Assembly (NCBI GenBank): GCA_023264815.1
Contig: JAHFUZ010000025.1
Location: forward strand, 1-64,000
From: Arthrobacter sp.
GTDB lineage: Bacteria; Actinomycetota; Actinomycetes; Actinomycetales; Micrococcaceae
Length of the DNA: 64,000 nt
Direction: 5' to 3'
The position numbers and the translations under genes are program-made. How positions within the stretch are numbered: position 1 is the stretch's first letter; each line of letters opens with the position of its first letter. This document shows, one piece after another, positions 1 to 8,971 of the stretch. The notes under the pieces are model-generated. The model worked only from the letters and a program-made list of their open reading frames with translations. It did not search any database and was not told the origin of the DNA.

Positions 1-932
1 CCTACCTCCAGGAATTTCGCGAGCCGGGTCTGCGCGGCGTGGTACCGGTTGGCCATGTCGGAGCGGAACGCCGCCTTGTTCTTATACATGTTGACGAGTT
101 CCTTGAGCTTCACGTGCTCCTCGTCCCAGCGCTTGCGCAGCTCCTCGAAGCGCGCGTTCCGGTCCGCACGGGCGTCCACGTAGGAGCCGAAGCCGCCGCC
201 GTGCACCCACGCGCCGGCGCCGTTGATCCCCGGTTCGAGTGTCACAATCCGGCCGGCGGCGTTGTTGAGGAGCTCACGGTCGTGGCTGATGAAGAAGACG
301 GTCTTTTTGGACTCGTTCAGCTTGTCCTCGAGCCAGCGCTTCCCGGGCACGTCGAGGTAGTTGTCCGGCTCGTCCAGGAGCAGGAGTTCGTCGGGGCCGG
401 CGAACAGTGCCTCGAGGACCAGGCGTTTCTGCTCGCCGCCGGAAAGGCTCGACGCCGGGCGGTGCTGCGCGCGGTCAAAGGGCAGTCCCAACGCGGCCAT
501 GCAGACCTCGTCCCAGACGGTCTCAACGTCGTACCCGCCGGCATCTCCCCAATCCACGATGGCCTGGGCGTAGCGCATCTGGGAGGGCTCGTCGTCGTGC
601 TCCACCATGGCGAGCTCTGCCTCGTCCACCTCGCGGGCTGCAGCGGCCAGGGCCGGCGGCGCGGCGGAGACGAGGAGGTCGCGGACCGTGGAATCGTCCC
701 GGACCTGGCCCACGAACTGACGCATGATGCCCATGTTTCCGGAACGCCCAATCACACCCTCATCAGGGACGAGGTCGCCGGCGATGATCCGGAACAGCGT
801 GGTTTTGCCCGTGCCGTTCGGGCCGATCAGGGCGGTTTTGGTGCCGTCCGGGACCTTGAAAGTCACGCTGTTCAGGAGCTGGGTGCCGTCTGAGAGGAAG
901 TAGTCGATGCCGGAAACGTCAATATGAGCCAC
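1..932 (-). CDS. ABC-F family ATPase (3' end beyond window)
   Basis: This is a soluble tandem ATP-binding-cassette protein of the ABC-F class, which act on the ribosome (translation factors or antibiotic-resistance factors) rather than in transport. The 310 visible codons cover the first ATPase domain and part of the linker. They show Walker A GPNGTGKTT at about residues 37-45, the signature LSGGEQKR, a Walker B followed by DEPDNYLD, and the switch region FFISHDREL. No membrane segments are seen. Most ABC-F proteins have DEPTNHLD, so the D..NY variant is slightly unusual. The GTG start at 932 follows a GGGAAG-like ribosome site. The second ATPase domain lies left of the window, so the subfamily cannot be decided. 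Confidence 0.9.
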   Translation of the reverse strand, partial: MAHIDVSGIDYFLSDGTQLLNSVTFKVPDGTKTALIGPNGTGKTTLFRIIAGDLVPDEGVIGRSGNMGIMRQFVGQVRDDSTVRDLLVSAAPPALAAAAREVDEAELAMVEHDDEPSQMRYAQAIVDWGDAGGYDVETVWDEVCMAALGLPFDRAQHRPASSLSGGEQKRLVLEALFAGPDELLLLDEPDNYLDVPGKRWLEDKLNESKKTVFFISHDRELLNNAAGRIVTLEPGINGAGAWVHGGGFGSYVDARADRNARFEELRKRWDEEHVKLKELVNMYKNKAAFRSDMANRYHAAQTRLAKFLEV

Positions 933-998
933 GCGAACAATCTTCCCACGCCCGCGGTGCCGCCTTCCGTGCCGTCCCTGGCGCCGCCAGCGCGAAAG

Positions 999-2984
999 TT
1001 AGCCGGCGGCGGTCAGGAACTGCTTCAGCAGCGGCCCGGACGTGGTGGCGCCGAGGCCGCCGTCTTCGACGAAGACAGCCACGGCCAGGTCGCCGTGGAC
1101 CGCCACGATCCAGGCGTGTGTTTTAGGCGGGGTTTCCTTGCCGTATTCAGCCGTCCCGGTCTTGGCGCCCACCGGAGCCCCCGGCACGCTAGACAGGAAC
1201 CCGGCATGGCCCGAGGTCACCACAGCGCGCATCATGTCGGCAAGGGCCGCGGCTTCTTCAGCCGTGATCGGTTTGTCGGACGCTGCGGAGGGTGCTTCAG
1301 GGGTAACGCCCGACGACGGCGAACCCGCTTCCGCCGGTGGCTCGCCGGGCGTGCCACCCGCGGCGCCGGCGTCGGGGTTGAGGACCAGCTGCGGTGAGAC
1401 GGGGGAGCCCTTGGCTGCGGAGCCTGCCATGATGGCCGCCGCCAGTGGGGACATCAGCACCTTGCCCTGGCCGATCATGGACGCAGCGTGTTCCGTTCCT
1501 GCGGCCTCTCCGGGAACTGAGCCCAGGAAGGCCACGGCGCCGAGGGAGGGTGCTTCCACGGCCACACCCATGGATACCGCCGCCGCCTCAAGCTGGGCCT
1601 GGGTGACCTTGTCCCGTGCCGCGATGAAAGCCGTGTTGCAGGAGTGGGCGAACGCATCGCGCAAGGTAACCGACCCAAGGGAAGATTCCGGGTAGCCCTC
1701 GGAATTCTTGAAGGTCCTGCCGTCCACCTCGAGGGTGGGTGTGCACTCCACCTTGGAATCCGGTGTCAGGCCGTTGCGGAACATGGCAAGCGAATCAACC
1801 ATCTTGAAGATGGATCCCGGGGCGTACTGGCCCAGCATGGCGGTGTTGTAGCCATTGCTTCCGGGGCCGGACGCGGCTGCGAGGACAGCTCCGGTGGAGG
1901 GGCGGAGTGCCACGATGGCGGACGCGGGTCCCACTCCGGCCAGCGTGCTTTCGGCGAGGGACTGGAGGTTCGGATCCAGCGTGGTCTTCAGCGGTGTTCC
2001 GGGGGTTGGCGCCGTCTCAAAGACCACCCTGCGGGGGTCCGTGGCCGCGGCGTTGATCTGGGCACGGGTGAGGTCGGCCCGGTGGGCACGGATGACCACG
2101 GCGTCCTTCCCGCGAAGCTGGGCGTCGTACTGCTGCTGCAGTCCGCCGATGCCGGTCACGTCACCGGCGGACAGAGCACCGGCCGAGGCCTCAATCTGTT
2201 CAGCGCTGGCCTCGCCGACGGACCCCAGGACGGCCCGGGCGAACGTGCGGCTGGGGGCCAGCGGCTGGCTTTCCGGGATGGCGCGGGCGCCGGGAATTGC
2301 GGTGATTTGTTCGTCCGTGATGGTCCGGCCCTCTTCGCGGAGGGTGATGGCCTGAACAAAGGCCTCGGCACCGGAAGCGGCAACCTGCTGGGAGTAGGCG
2401 GCCGCGTCCACGCCCACCAGCTCCGCCAGCTTGGTGGCGGAGCTGCCGGCGTCGGCGGAACCGAGGAGCGGTTTGTCGATGCCGACCCTCACCACAGGCC
2501 GGTAGGTGACCAGCTTGGCATCGCCCGCACCGAGGATGTCCGCGCGCTGCGGTGACTGGGTGCCTTTGGTGAGAATTTCGTTGTCGGCCAGTTCCGGGAC
2601 GAACGACGCCGGATTCCAGACAGTGAGCCATTTGTCGCCGGACTTCGTGAACTCGGCGTCGGTGGTGTATTTCCACTCACCGGAACCGATCTTCCAGGAG
2701 TAGTTGAGGGGAACGGTGGCGGTGTTGCCCTCGAGCGAGAGTTCGCCCGCTTCCACCGTGGGCTTATCCGGGTCCAGGGATTTGAAGACATCCTGGACCT
2801 GCTGCTTGGCCACGGCGGGGTCCTTGCCTTCGAAGGCTATGGAGCCCACATCGAGGGCGGACACCGCGGCGGCGAATTGCTGGGCGGCGCTTTCTGCACC
2901 CCCTCTGCCGTCGTCGCAGGCCACCAGGGTGGTGCCGAGGATGAGACCAGCTATGGCAAGTGAAATTTTCTTTGAGTTCCCCAC
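999..2984 (-). CDS. Lipoprotein penicillin-binding protein (transpeptidase)
   Basis: This is a 661-residue class B-type penicillin-binding protein that should crosslink peptidoglycan outside the membrane. The GTG start at 2984 gives a short hydrophobic signal ending in a lipobox, LVAC, so the mature protein is probably lipid-anchored. An NTF2-like MecA_N-type domain follows (about residues 35-145), then a dimerisation domain and the transpeptidase. The catalytic triad of motifs is complete: SIFK with Ser391, SCN at 448-450 and KTG at 608-610. A Pro/Ala/Gly-rich insert lies between the last two. A longer reading frame reaches back to 3071, but only the 2984 start gives a proper signal peptide. 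Similarity to MecA_N is architectural and does not imply beta-lactam resistance. It lies 52 bp downstream of the oxidoreductase gene on the same strand. Confidence 0.9.
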   Translation of the reverse strand: MGNSKKISLAIAGLILGTTLVACDDGRGGAESAAQQFAAAVSALDVGSIAFEGKDPAVAKQQVQDVFKSLDPDKPTVEAGELSLEGNTATVPLNYSWKIGSGEWKYTTDAEFTKSGDKWLTVWNPASFVPELADNEILTKGTQSPQRADILGAGDAKLVTYRPVVRVGIDKPLLGSADAGSSATKLAELVGVDAAAYSQQVAASGAEAFVQAITLREEGRTITDEQITAIPGARAIPESQPLAPSRTFARAVLGSVGEASAEQIEASAGALSAGDVTGIGGLQQQYDAQLRGKDAVVIRAHRADLTRAQINAAATDPRRVVFETAPTPGTPLKTTLDPNLQSLAESTLAGVGPASAIVALRPSTGAVLAAASGPGSNGYNTAMLGQYAPGSIFKMVDSLAMFRNGLTPDSKVECTPTLEVDGRTFKNSEGYPESSLGSVTLRDAFAHSCNTAFIAARDKVTQAQLEAAAVSMGVAVEAPSLGAVAFLGSVPGEAAGTEHAASMIGQGKVLMSPLAAAIMAGSAAKGSPVSPQLVLNPDAGAAGGTPGEPPAEAGSPSSGVTPEAPSAASDKPITAEEAAALADMMRAVVTSGHAGFLSSVPGAPVGAKTGTAEYGKETPPKTHAWIVAVHGDLAVAVFVEDGGLGATTSGPLLKQFLTAAG

Positions 2985-3036
2985 GGCGTTATTATCCCCC
3001 AGCCACGCAGCGGCTTCCGTCAGTCGCGTGCAGTCC

Positions 3037-4479
3037 CTATTGCAGCCCGAGCGCCGGAACGTCGAGGCCAAATATGTCCTTTAGGGCATGTTTGGCGGCA
3101 AAATAGCCCGGCATGCCTGTCACCCCGGGCCCGGGAGGCGTTGACGACGAACACAGGTACACGCCCCGAAGGGGCGTCCGCCACGGAACCGTGGACACCA
3201 CAGGCCGCTGCAGGAGCCCCCGCATGTCCATGATGCCCGCGCTGAAGTCACCACCGATGTAGTTGCGGTTGTACGTGGCCAGCTCAGCGGCTGTGGTTAC
3301 GCGGGCCTGCACCACCACATCCCGGAACCCCGGTGCGAAACGTTCGAGCTGTGCGGTCACGGCCCCGCCCATATCCCGCGTCGATCCGGCGGGGACATGG
3401 CAGTATGCCCACAGAATGTGCCGCCCGGCCGGCGCCCGGCCACTGTCAAACCGGGACGGCTGGGCCACCAGGACATAGGGGCGCTCCGGGTGCTTTCCAG
3501 CCGCGACCTCATTCTCGGCCCGGGCCAATTCCTCCCTGGTTCCGCCAACGTGCACGGTCCCGGCATCCGCGAGCTCCGGGGCGGCCCAGGGCACGGGTCC
3601 CGAAAGGATGTAGTCCACCTTGCAGGAGCCATTGCCGTAACGGAAGGATTCGAGGGTCCGGCGGTATCTCGCCGGCAGTTCGTCGCCGGCGATATCCAGC
3701 AGCCCACGGGGCGCCACGTCCAGCAAGGTGGCGTGCGCACCGCCAAGCTGTTCCAGGCTGTCCACCGGTTCCCCGGTCCGGATCACGCCCCCATGGTCCC
3801 GGATGTCGGCGGCCAGGGCGGCTGCGATGGCCGCCGAACCACCCAGGGGGATTGGCCAGCCCTGGGCATGGGCCAGCGCCGTCAGCATCAGGCCGGCGCC
3901 GGAGGCGGCCAACGAGGGCAGCTGGGACACCGCGTGGGCCGCCACGCCGCTGAGGAGTGCCGGTGCGAGTGCTTCCCGGAAGCGGGCGTTCCAGAGCGGA
4001 GACCCCTGTTCGAAGGTCCGCAGGCCAAAGAGCGCTGCCGCCACGGGATCCCGGGGAACCCGCAGCAACTGGTTCTGCGTCAGGTCCATGACCCCCTCAA
4101 TGCGGCTGACGAGGGGGCCAAGCAGCCGGCGGTAGGCCGCGCCGTCGCGGCCCAGGGCCTCAACCGTCCGGTCCAGCGAGTGGTAGCCCAGGGCCGCGCG
4201 GCCACCGTCCAGCGGTGAGGCAAAACTGAGTTCCGGGACCACCAGGCCAATCCTGCGCTGGAGGTCGAAGGCGCGGAAGAAGGGTGATGCCAGGGCCATC
4301 GGGTGCACCGCGGAGCAGATGTCATGAAGGTGCCCGGCCAGCATCAGTTCGGCCGTGCGGGTACCGCCGCCAATAGTCCCGGCGGCCTCGTGGACTTCCA
4401 CGGAGAGTCCCGCCCGGGCCATCACGGCGGCGGCGGCGAGTCCGTTGGGCCCGGACCCGACGACGGCGACGTCAGGCAT
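3037..4479 (-). CDS. FAD-dependent oxidoreductase, phytoene-desaturase-like
   Basis: A 480-residue flavoprotein of the phytoene desaturase / CrtI-like NAD(P)/FAD oxidoreductase family. The N-terminus has a dinucleotide-binding Rossmann motif (VVGSGPNGLAAAAVMARAG, from about residue 5) followed by an acidic strand end and the Gly-rich GTIGGGTRT segment typical of the family. The C-terminal GVYLCSSSTPPGPGVTGMPG segment resembles the second FAD-contact motif. No carotenoid genes are nearby, so the substrate is unknown; many actinobacterial members are poorly characterised. The ATG at 4479 overlaps the stop of the upstream membrane-protein gene by 8 bp, which suggests translational coupling. An in-frame extension to 4635 is rejected because the Rossmann motif begins right after 4479. 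Confidence 0.85.
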   Translation of the reverse strand: MPDVAVVGSGPNGLAAAAVMARAGLSVEVHEAAGTIGGGTRTAELMLAGHLHDICSAVHPMALASPFFRAFDLQRRIGLVVPELSFASPLDGGRAALGYHSLDRTVEALGRDGAAYRRLLGPLVSRIEGVMDLTQNQLLRVPRDPVAAALFGLRTFEQGSPLWNARFREALAPALLSGVAAHAVSQLPSLAASGAGLMLTALAHAQGWPIPLGGSAAIAAALAADIRDHGGVIRTGEPVDSLEQLGGAHATLLDVAPRGLLDIAGDELPARYRRTLESFRYGNGSCKVDYILSGPVPWAAPELADAGTVHVGGTREELARAENEVAAGKHPERPYVLVAQPSRFDSGRAPAGRHILWAYCHVPAGSTRDMGGAVTAQLERFAPGFRDVVVQARVTTAAELATYNRNYIGGDFSAGIMDMRGLLQRPVVSTVPWRTPLRGVYLCSSSTPPGPGVTGMPGYFAAKHALKDIFGLDVPALGLQ

Positions 4480-5938
4480 GGTGTTTCGCCCGCCAGGGCA
4501 GCACGGCCTGTGACCGGCTGAGGGGTGCGAAACGCAACCAGTCAGGTACGCCGTTGAAGGGTCCACCCTGCGGGTCGTCGAGGTGATGGCGGCGGATGGG
4601 GTCGTAGTTGGGGTCATAGATGTCCCACACCACACGGCCCATCAAATATGCCGTGACAAGCATATGAGCTGCCACCGCGAGCACGTAATACGGCATATCA
4701 ATATTGTGCTGTGTGGGCCCCTGGCTGGTCACTTGGCCCAGGTACATCCAAATGGCGGCCCAGTACAGGCCTTCCACGCCCTGCCACACCAGGAAGTCGC
4801 GCCACCGCGGCCTGGCCAGGGCTACGAGGGGAATGAGCCAAAGGACAACCTGCGGTGAATAAACCTTGTTGGTCAGGATAAAGGCGGCCACGATCAGGAA
4901 GGCGATCTGGGCCAGACGGGGCCGCCGGGCGGCAGTCAGGGCCACGAAGGCCACTGCCGCGCACGCCAGCAGGAAGAGGGCCAGGGCCAGCACGTTGATG
5001 ACCGCCGGATCAAGGACTCCCCAGCGGAGGCGCCTGGCAACAAGGTTGTAGGCGAACCACACGGAACCGTAGCCGGCTTCCCGGGATTCTGTGGAACCGA
5101 AGAAGTAACCCCACCCAGTGGGGTTTGCCACGGCGACCGGAATATTGACTGCCAGCCACGCCGCCGCGGCGGCACCCCCGGCAACCAGGAACGGCCTGAT
5201 CCGCCCGGTACGGACGGAGAGCACAAGGATGGCAGCCAGAATCAGGGCGGCATACGGTTTGGTGGCGGCAGCGAGGCCGAACAGGACGCCGGCCAGCACC
5301 AACCGCTCGCGTGCGAAGCACAGCATGCCCAGGGCCAGCAGTCCCACCGCCCACAGATCCCAGTTGATGGTCCCGGCCAGCACAATGCCTGGTGCGAGGG
5401 CCACCATGGCCGCGTCCCACGGGCGCCGCTGGGACATCCGGGCCGTGGCCAGGACGGTGACAATCCAGACGGCTGCGATCAAGGTGGCATTGACGTCGAA
5501 GAATCCAAGGATGCGGGCATCGGTGACGCCCTCGCCGGGGACGAGCCAGGCCGCGGCCCCCGCGACAAAACCCACCAGGACCGGGTAGTCGAAGAGATTT
5601 CCCGCTGTGAGGAAAGCAAACGGATCCGTGCCCAGACCGCGGTTCCGGAAGAAGTCAGGGAAATCGGAGTAGCAGGTGGAGTAGAACTGCCCCGGGGCCT
5701 GCCACCCGTTGGCCCGGCAGTAGCCTTTGACCGCGAGCCCGGCCAGTGCCGCCAGTACGGTCAGGATGATCAGGACGCGTTCCACGGTAAAAACGCCGGG
5801 GGAGACGAGGCCGGGAGCCGACCGCGAACCCATCGGCCCGCCGATCACCTCCGTGAAATTCTTCAGCAGCAGGTCACTGCGGCTGGGAACAACCAGGCGG
5901 GCACGCGGTGGGCGCGCCGGCGGCTTCGTCTCCTGCAT
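4472..5938 (-). CDS. Multi-pass membrane protein, GT87/DUF2029-like glycosyltransferase candidate
   Basis: A 488-residue integral membrane protein with about ten to twelve hydrophobic segments after a basic cytoplasmic N-terminus. The length, the long first extracytoplasmic loop and the repeated hydrophobic blocks resemble the actinobacterial polyprenol-phosphate-dependent GT-C glycosyltransferases (GT87, DUF2029), which use lipid-linked mannose or arabinose in envelope glycan synthesis. No catalytic residue can be assigned with certainty by eye. The ATG at 5938 was chosen because hydrophobic coding begins soon after and the longer frame to 6298 runs antisense to the divergent gene. Overlap with the oxidoreductase start suggests an operon. 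The divergent neighbour at 6111 is another GT-C-like protein. Confidence 0.7.
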   Translation of the reverse strand: MQETKPPARPPRARLVVPSRSDLLLKNFTEVIGGPMGSRSAPGLVSPGVFTVERVLIILTVLAALAGLAVKGYCRANGWQAPGQFYSTCYSDFPDFFRNRGLGTDPFAFLTAGNLFDYPVLVGFVAGAAAWLVPGEGVTDARILGFFDVNATLIAAVWIVTVLATARMSQRRPWDAAMVALAPGIVLAGTINWDLWAVGLLALGMLCFARERLVLAGVLFGLAAATKPYAALILAAILVLSVRTGRIRPFLVAGGAAAAAWLAVNIPVAVANPTGWGYFFGSTESREAGYGSVWFAYNLVARRLRWGVLDPAVINVLALALFLLACAAVAFVALTAARRPRLAQIAFLIVAAFILTNKVYSPQVVLWLIPLVALARPRWRDFLVWQGVEGLYWAAIWMYLGQVTSQGPTQHNIDMPYYVLAVAAHMLVTAYLMGRVVWDIYDPNYDPIRRHHLDDPQGGPFNGVPDWLRFAPLSRSQAVLPWRAKHHA

Positions 5939-6110
5939 GGCTTTGAGCTTACCCGCGGCCACGGCCCAAGGGACCGCGCGTTGAGCCCACAGGTATAGGG
6001 TCGAAGACGCATGCTGGGCTGATCTGGTCCGGCCACCCGCGGTATTCTCGCAGGGGAGCACGTCTCGGGTCAGGCTGCTTCTGGAAGACCCAGACCTCAA
6101 GGGGATTGTT

Positions 6111-7640
6111 GTGCTGAACCAACTGCCGGACGTTCCGGAGCGGCTCCAAAAGCAGGGGGCTCCCCGGCGGGGCAAGCGTCGGCTGCCAGTGCGCGTCAAC
6201 CCGTGGACTGCCCCGGCAGGCATCGGGTTGTTGGCCTTCTGCGTGGCCTTTGTCGGTTCCTGGATTCCCTCGTTCTGGGATGACGAGATCGCCACCATCT
6301 CCGCCGCCGGACGCAGCCCCGCGGAACTCGTGGTCCTCCTGCAGTCGGTCGATGCAGTCCACGGCCTCTACTACTTCCTGATGCACGCCTGGACCTCGGT
6401 CTTCGGATTTTCCGAACTGGCCATGAGGGCACCATCGGCGCTGGCCGTCGGGTTGGCATCAGCCGGAACGGTCGTACTGGGACGGAAGCTGGGCTCAGAC
6501 GCGCTGGGCGTCGTCTCCGGCCTGGTGCTGGCAGTGCTTCCCAGGATGGTGTGGGCCGGCACCGAGGCGCGGCAGTCCGCCTTCACGGCCCTGCTGGCCG
6601 TTGCCTTGACCTATCTCCTGCTCAGGGCCTGGAAATCCAACCGGGTCCTTGACTGGGTCCTGTACGGACTCTGCGCGCTGCTGGGCGTCTGGATGTTCAT
6701 GTTCTTCGTCCTGGCGGTGTTTTCCCACGCTGTGGCCGCCCTCCTTCTCCGGCGTCGCCGGCTCGCCACACTGGCGGCCTGCGCAGCCGCCGGGGCTGCC
6801 TCCCTTCCTTTCCTGCTCCTGGCATTGGGACAGAAAGCCCAGGTTGACTGGATCGAGAACCGGTCCCTGGCGCAGACCATCAGCACCGCGGCCGTCAAGC
6901 AATACTTCTACGGAGAAGACCGCCCCACCGGGAATCTTCCGCCCAGCTGGATCCTGGCCTTCGTGGCGCTTCTCGGCGTGATGGAGGGTGCCCTGATCGT
7001 GTGGGGATTGTGGGCCTCACGCCGCACGCCCACCCGGCGGTCCCTGCTGGTGGTTTGCCTGACGGGCGTTGCCGTACCCATCGCGGGCCTCATGCTGGTC
7101 AGCATCATCGCCCAGCCGGTTTATGTGGCCCGCTATCTCACCTTCACAGCTCCCGCTTTCGCGCTCCTGGTGGGCTTGGGGATTGTCAGCCTCCCGGCCC
7201 GGCTCCCCTGGCTGCGCTCCCTGGCCATGATCGCCGTCGTGGCCGTGAGCCTGGTTCCCCAGCTGACCCTCAAGAGTTTAATCAACGAACCCCCGGACAC
7301 CGAGCGGAAGCTCGGCGACCTCGTTGCATCTCAGGCCCAGGCGCCGGCAGCCATGGTGTTTGAGTTCGCCTTTCTCCGTGACATGACGCTTGCCTATCCT
7401 GACGACTTCTCAGGTGTGCAGGATCTGTCCCTTGCCGACAGCCCGGCAGCGTCCGGCACCCTGTGGGGGGAGAACGCCCCGGTTGGACCGGACGGGCTGT
7501 CGGGCAAGGGAATCGTGTGGTTCGTCGGGGACGGCAGCGCCGATCCCGACGATCTTTCGGCGTTCACCGCAGCAGGGTGCACGGAAATTGGGACAACGCC
7601 GTACCAGCGGGTGAAGCTTGTGGCCTTCAACTGCCCATAG
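6111..7640 (+). CDS. GT-C fold membrane glycosyltransferase (GT39/ArnT-like)
   Basis: A 509-residue multi-pass membrane protein. After a basic N-terminal tail the first transmembrane segment is followed by SFWDDEIATISAAGRS, an acidic pair in the first extracytoplasmic loop typical of GT-C enzymes such as protein mannosyltransferases and ArnT, which take sugar from a polyprenyl-phosphate donor. About ten further hydrophobic segments follow, then a roughly 120-residue extracytoplasmic C-terminal domain. The GTG start at 6111 has an AAGGGGA ribosome site about 6 bp upstream. It is transcribed divergently from the GT87-like gene across a 172 bp spacer. Substrate and acceptor cannot be predicted. 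Confidence 0.75.
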   Translation: MLNQLPDVPERLQKQGAPRRGKRRLPVRVNPWTAPAGIGLLAFCVAFVGSWIPSFWDDEIATISAAGRSPAELVVLLQSVDAVHGLYYFLMHAWTSVFGFSELAMRAPSALAVGLASAGTVVLGRKLGSDALGVVSGLVLAVLPRMVWAGTEARQSAFTALLAVALTYLLLRAWKSNRVLDWVLYGLCALLGVWMFMFFVLAVFSHAVAALLLRRRRLATLAACAAAGAASLPFLLLALGQKAQVDWIENRSLAQTISTAAVKQYFYGEDRPTGNLPPSWILAFVALLGVMEGALIVWGLWASRRTPTRRSLLVVCLTGVAVPIAGLMLVSIIAQPVYVARYLTFTAPAFALLVGLGIVSLPARLPWLRSLAMIAVVAVSLVPQLTLKSLINEPPDTERKLGDLVASQAQAPAAMVFEFAFLRDMTLAYPDDFSGVQDLSLADSPAASGTLWGENAPVGPDGLSGKGIVWFVGDGSADPDDLSAFTAAGCTEIGTTPYQRVKLVAFNCP

Positions 7641-7654
7641 CAGCGGCCCGCACC

Positions 7655-7798
7655 TCAGTACAGGCTGGCCATCTGCTGGTGCATCAGGACAAATGCGTCC
7701 TCACGTCTCTGGTCCAGGAGCTGCCCGTTGAATTCCCGGCGGTCATCCCGGACGGGTCTCCGCAGGAAGAATAGTACTTTCATGATTCTCTTGATCAC
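7655..7798 (-). CDS. Small basic protein, unknown function
   Basis: A 47-residue ORF starting with GTG at 7798. It is supported mainly by an almost perfect ribosome site, AAAGGAGGTG, six bases before the start, and by GC-rich third positions. The N-terminal half is hydrophobic and basic (IKRIMKVLFFLRRPVRDDRR) and could form an amphipathic helix; the C-terminal half is polar and ends MHQQMASLY. No family is recognised. It converges on the glycosyltransferase gene, 14 bp away. The next upstream stretch (7799-8122) shows no other ORF with a convincing ribosome site. Confidence 0.55.
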   Translation of the reverse strand: MIKRIMKVLFFLRRPVRDDRREFNGQLLDQRREDAFVLMHQQMASLY

Positions 7799-8122
7799 GG
7801 CATTCACCTCCTTTCGGCAAAATTTGGGCATGACAAATAGAGCCATTTAGTGTCGAAGCAATAACGGCGTATTTGGGCGTACAGAAATGCCCGGAGTTTA
7901 TGGATGATCCGCAAAATGCGAAATTAGTGCCCTGGACTGAGCGGCGGCGCAGGACCCCAACAGGAAGCAGGGTTCCGATCTATGGGGATGCTGCGTCACC
8001 GCACGGGCCAGCCCTGACAGCACGCCTGAGCGCTACAGGGGTCGCCACGGCCAGGAAGTAGCAGGTGATGCGTCACAAACCCGTGAAATCGGCCGCCCAT
8101 AAGACGGGATCAATGGCCAGGG

Positions 8123-8218
8123 TTAGGAGGCAAACACTCCATGAAAATGGCGCGCAGAAGCATCGGAGGCCGGGGTGGCGGTGATGGTCATCTTCCATCC
8201 GCTAGTCAAAGTAATCAT
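8123..8218 (-). CDS. Possible 31-residue peptide ORF
   Basis: A 32-codon frame from ATG 8218 to TAA 8123. It is preceded by AAAAGGAGG nine bases upstream, as good a ribosome site as any in the window. The peptide has no signal sequence or recognised motif. The opposite strand also carries AGGAGG before an ATG (8141), but that site is partly the complement of this ORF's last codons (GCC TCC TAA). Coding evidence other than the ribosome site is weak. The flanks 8219-8386 hold nothing else recognisable. Confidence 0.3.
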   Translation of the reverse strand: MITLTSGWKMTITATPASDASARHFHGVFAS

Positions 8219-8386
8219 TTCTCCCAACCTCCTTTTCTGTTATGCCGCTGCACCAGCAGACTGGCTGGACAACGTGCGCCTCAACCCCGGCAGAGTTGCT
8301 CTGGGTCAGGAATAAAATTACCCCACGAATGTGGACTTCCGCCACTTAATTCGGAAAGTTTTTCAGGAAACTTTATGAATGCGGTT

Positions 8387-8971
8387 TTATAGTCCCCAGC
8401 GGACAATCGCCGGCGTCTTTTTGTCCCAGCCCAAAGTGCACACTTTTGCCGTGCCCAGAATGAAGTGGCGCCCTTCAGTGGGGGCCAGTTCCAGCCAGCG
8501 TGCAGTGAGGATCCGGGAGAAGTGTCCGTGGGCCACAATGAGCACGTTGTCGAGTCCGGATTCGAGTACGCGGGCCACAATTTTGTCTGCGCGGGCCGCC
8601 ACTTCGTCCAGGGTTTCACCGTTCGGCACGCCATGCGTCCAAATGAGGTAGTCGGGGTTGTCCTTCCGGATCAGGTCAGAACTGATGCCCTCATAATCGC
8701 CGTAGTTCCACTCCACGGCCAGCGGCTCGTGCTGTGCGTCCGGGAATCCGGCCAGCTCAGCTGTCCGCCGGGCGCGGCGCAGCGGCGAAGTCAGGACGAG
8801 GTCGAAGTCCACCTGGTCCAGGATTTTCCGGGCTTCCACGGCCTGCTGCTCGCCTTCGACGGTCAGGGGCAGGTCCGTGAGGCCCGTGTATTGCCCGCTC
8901 TTTGACCATTCGGTCTCGCCGTGGCGCAGGATCCAGAGCTGGGGGCGGGGCGCAATGTTCTGATCAGTCAT
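8387..8971 (-). CDS. Histidine phosphatase family protein (phosphoglycerate-mutase-like)
   Basis: A 194-residue cytosolic histidine phosphatase. The RHG catalytic motif is in WILRHGETEWS (about residues 13-23), with supporting arginines in the TSPLRRARRT segment and the second catalytic histidine in IVAHGHFSRI near the C-terminus. The acidic residue of the fold is in WNYGDYEG. The family ranges from cofactor-dependent phosphoglycerate mutases to acid phosphatases; the short length fits a general phosphatase. The ATG at 8971 overlaps the stop of the CCA-adding enzyme gene by 4 bp (ATGA), so the two are probably co-translated. The longer frame to 9061 is antisense to that gene's end. Confidence 0.9.
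   Translation of the reverse strand: MTDQNIAPRPQLWILRHGETEWSKSGQYTGLTDLPLTVEGEQQAVEARKILDQVDFDLVLTSPLRRARRTAELAGFPDAQHEPLAVEWNYGDYEGISSDLIRKDNPDYLIWTHGVPNGETLDEVAARADKIVARVLESGLDNVLIVAHGHFSRILTARWLELAPTEGRHFILGTAKVCTLGWDKKTPAIVRWGL

Noticed and set aside
999..2984. Possible beta-lactam resistance gene because of the MecA_N-like domain
   Set aside because: This domain is common in housekeeping PBPs of Gram-positives; nothing else indicates resistance.
8141..8392. 83-codon plus-strand ORF with AGGAGG before its ATG
   Set aside because: The apparent ribosome site is partly the complement of a GCC TCC TAA ending on the other strand, and the protein has no coding signature beyond low-complexity Gly/Arg.
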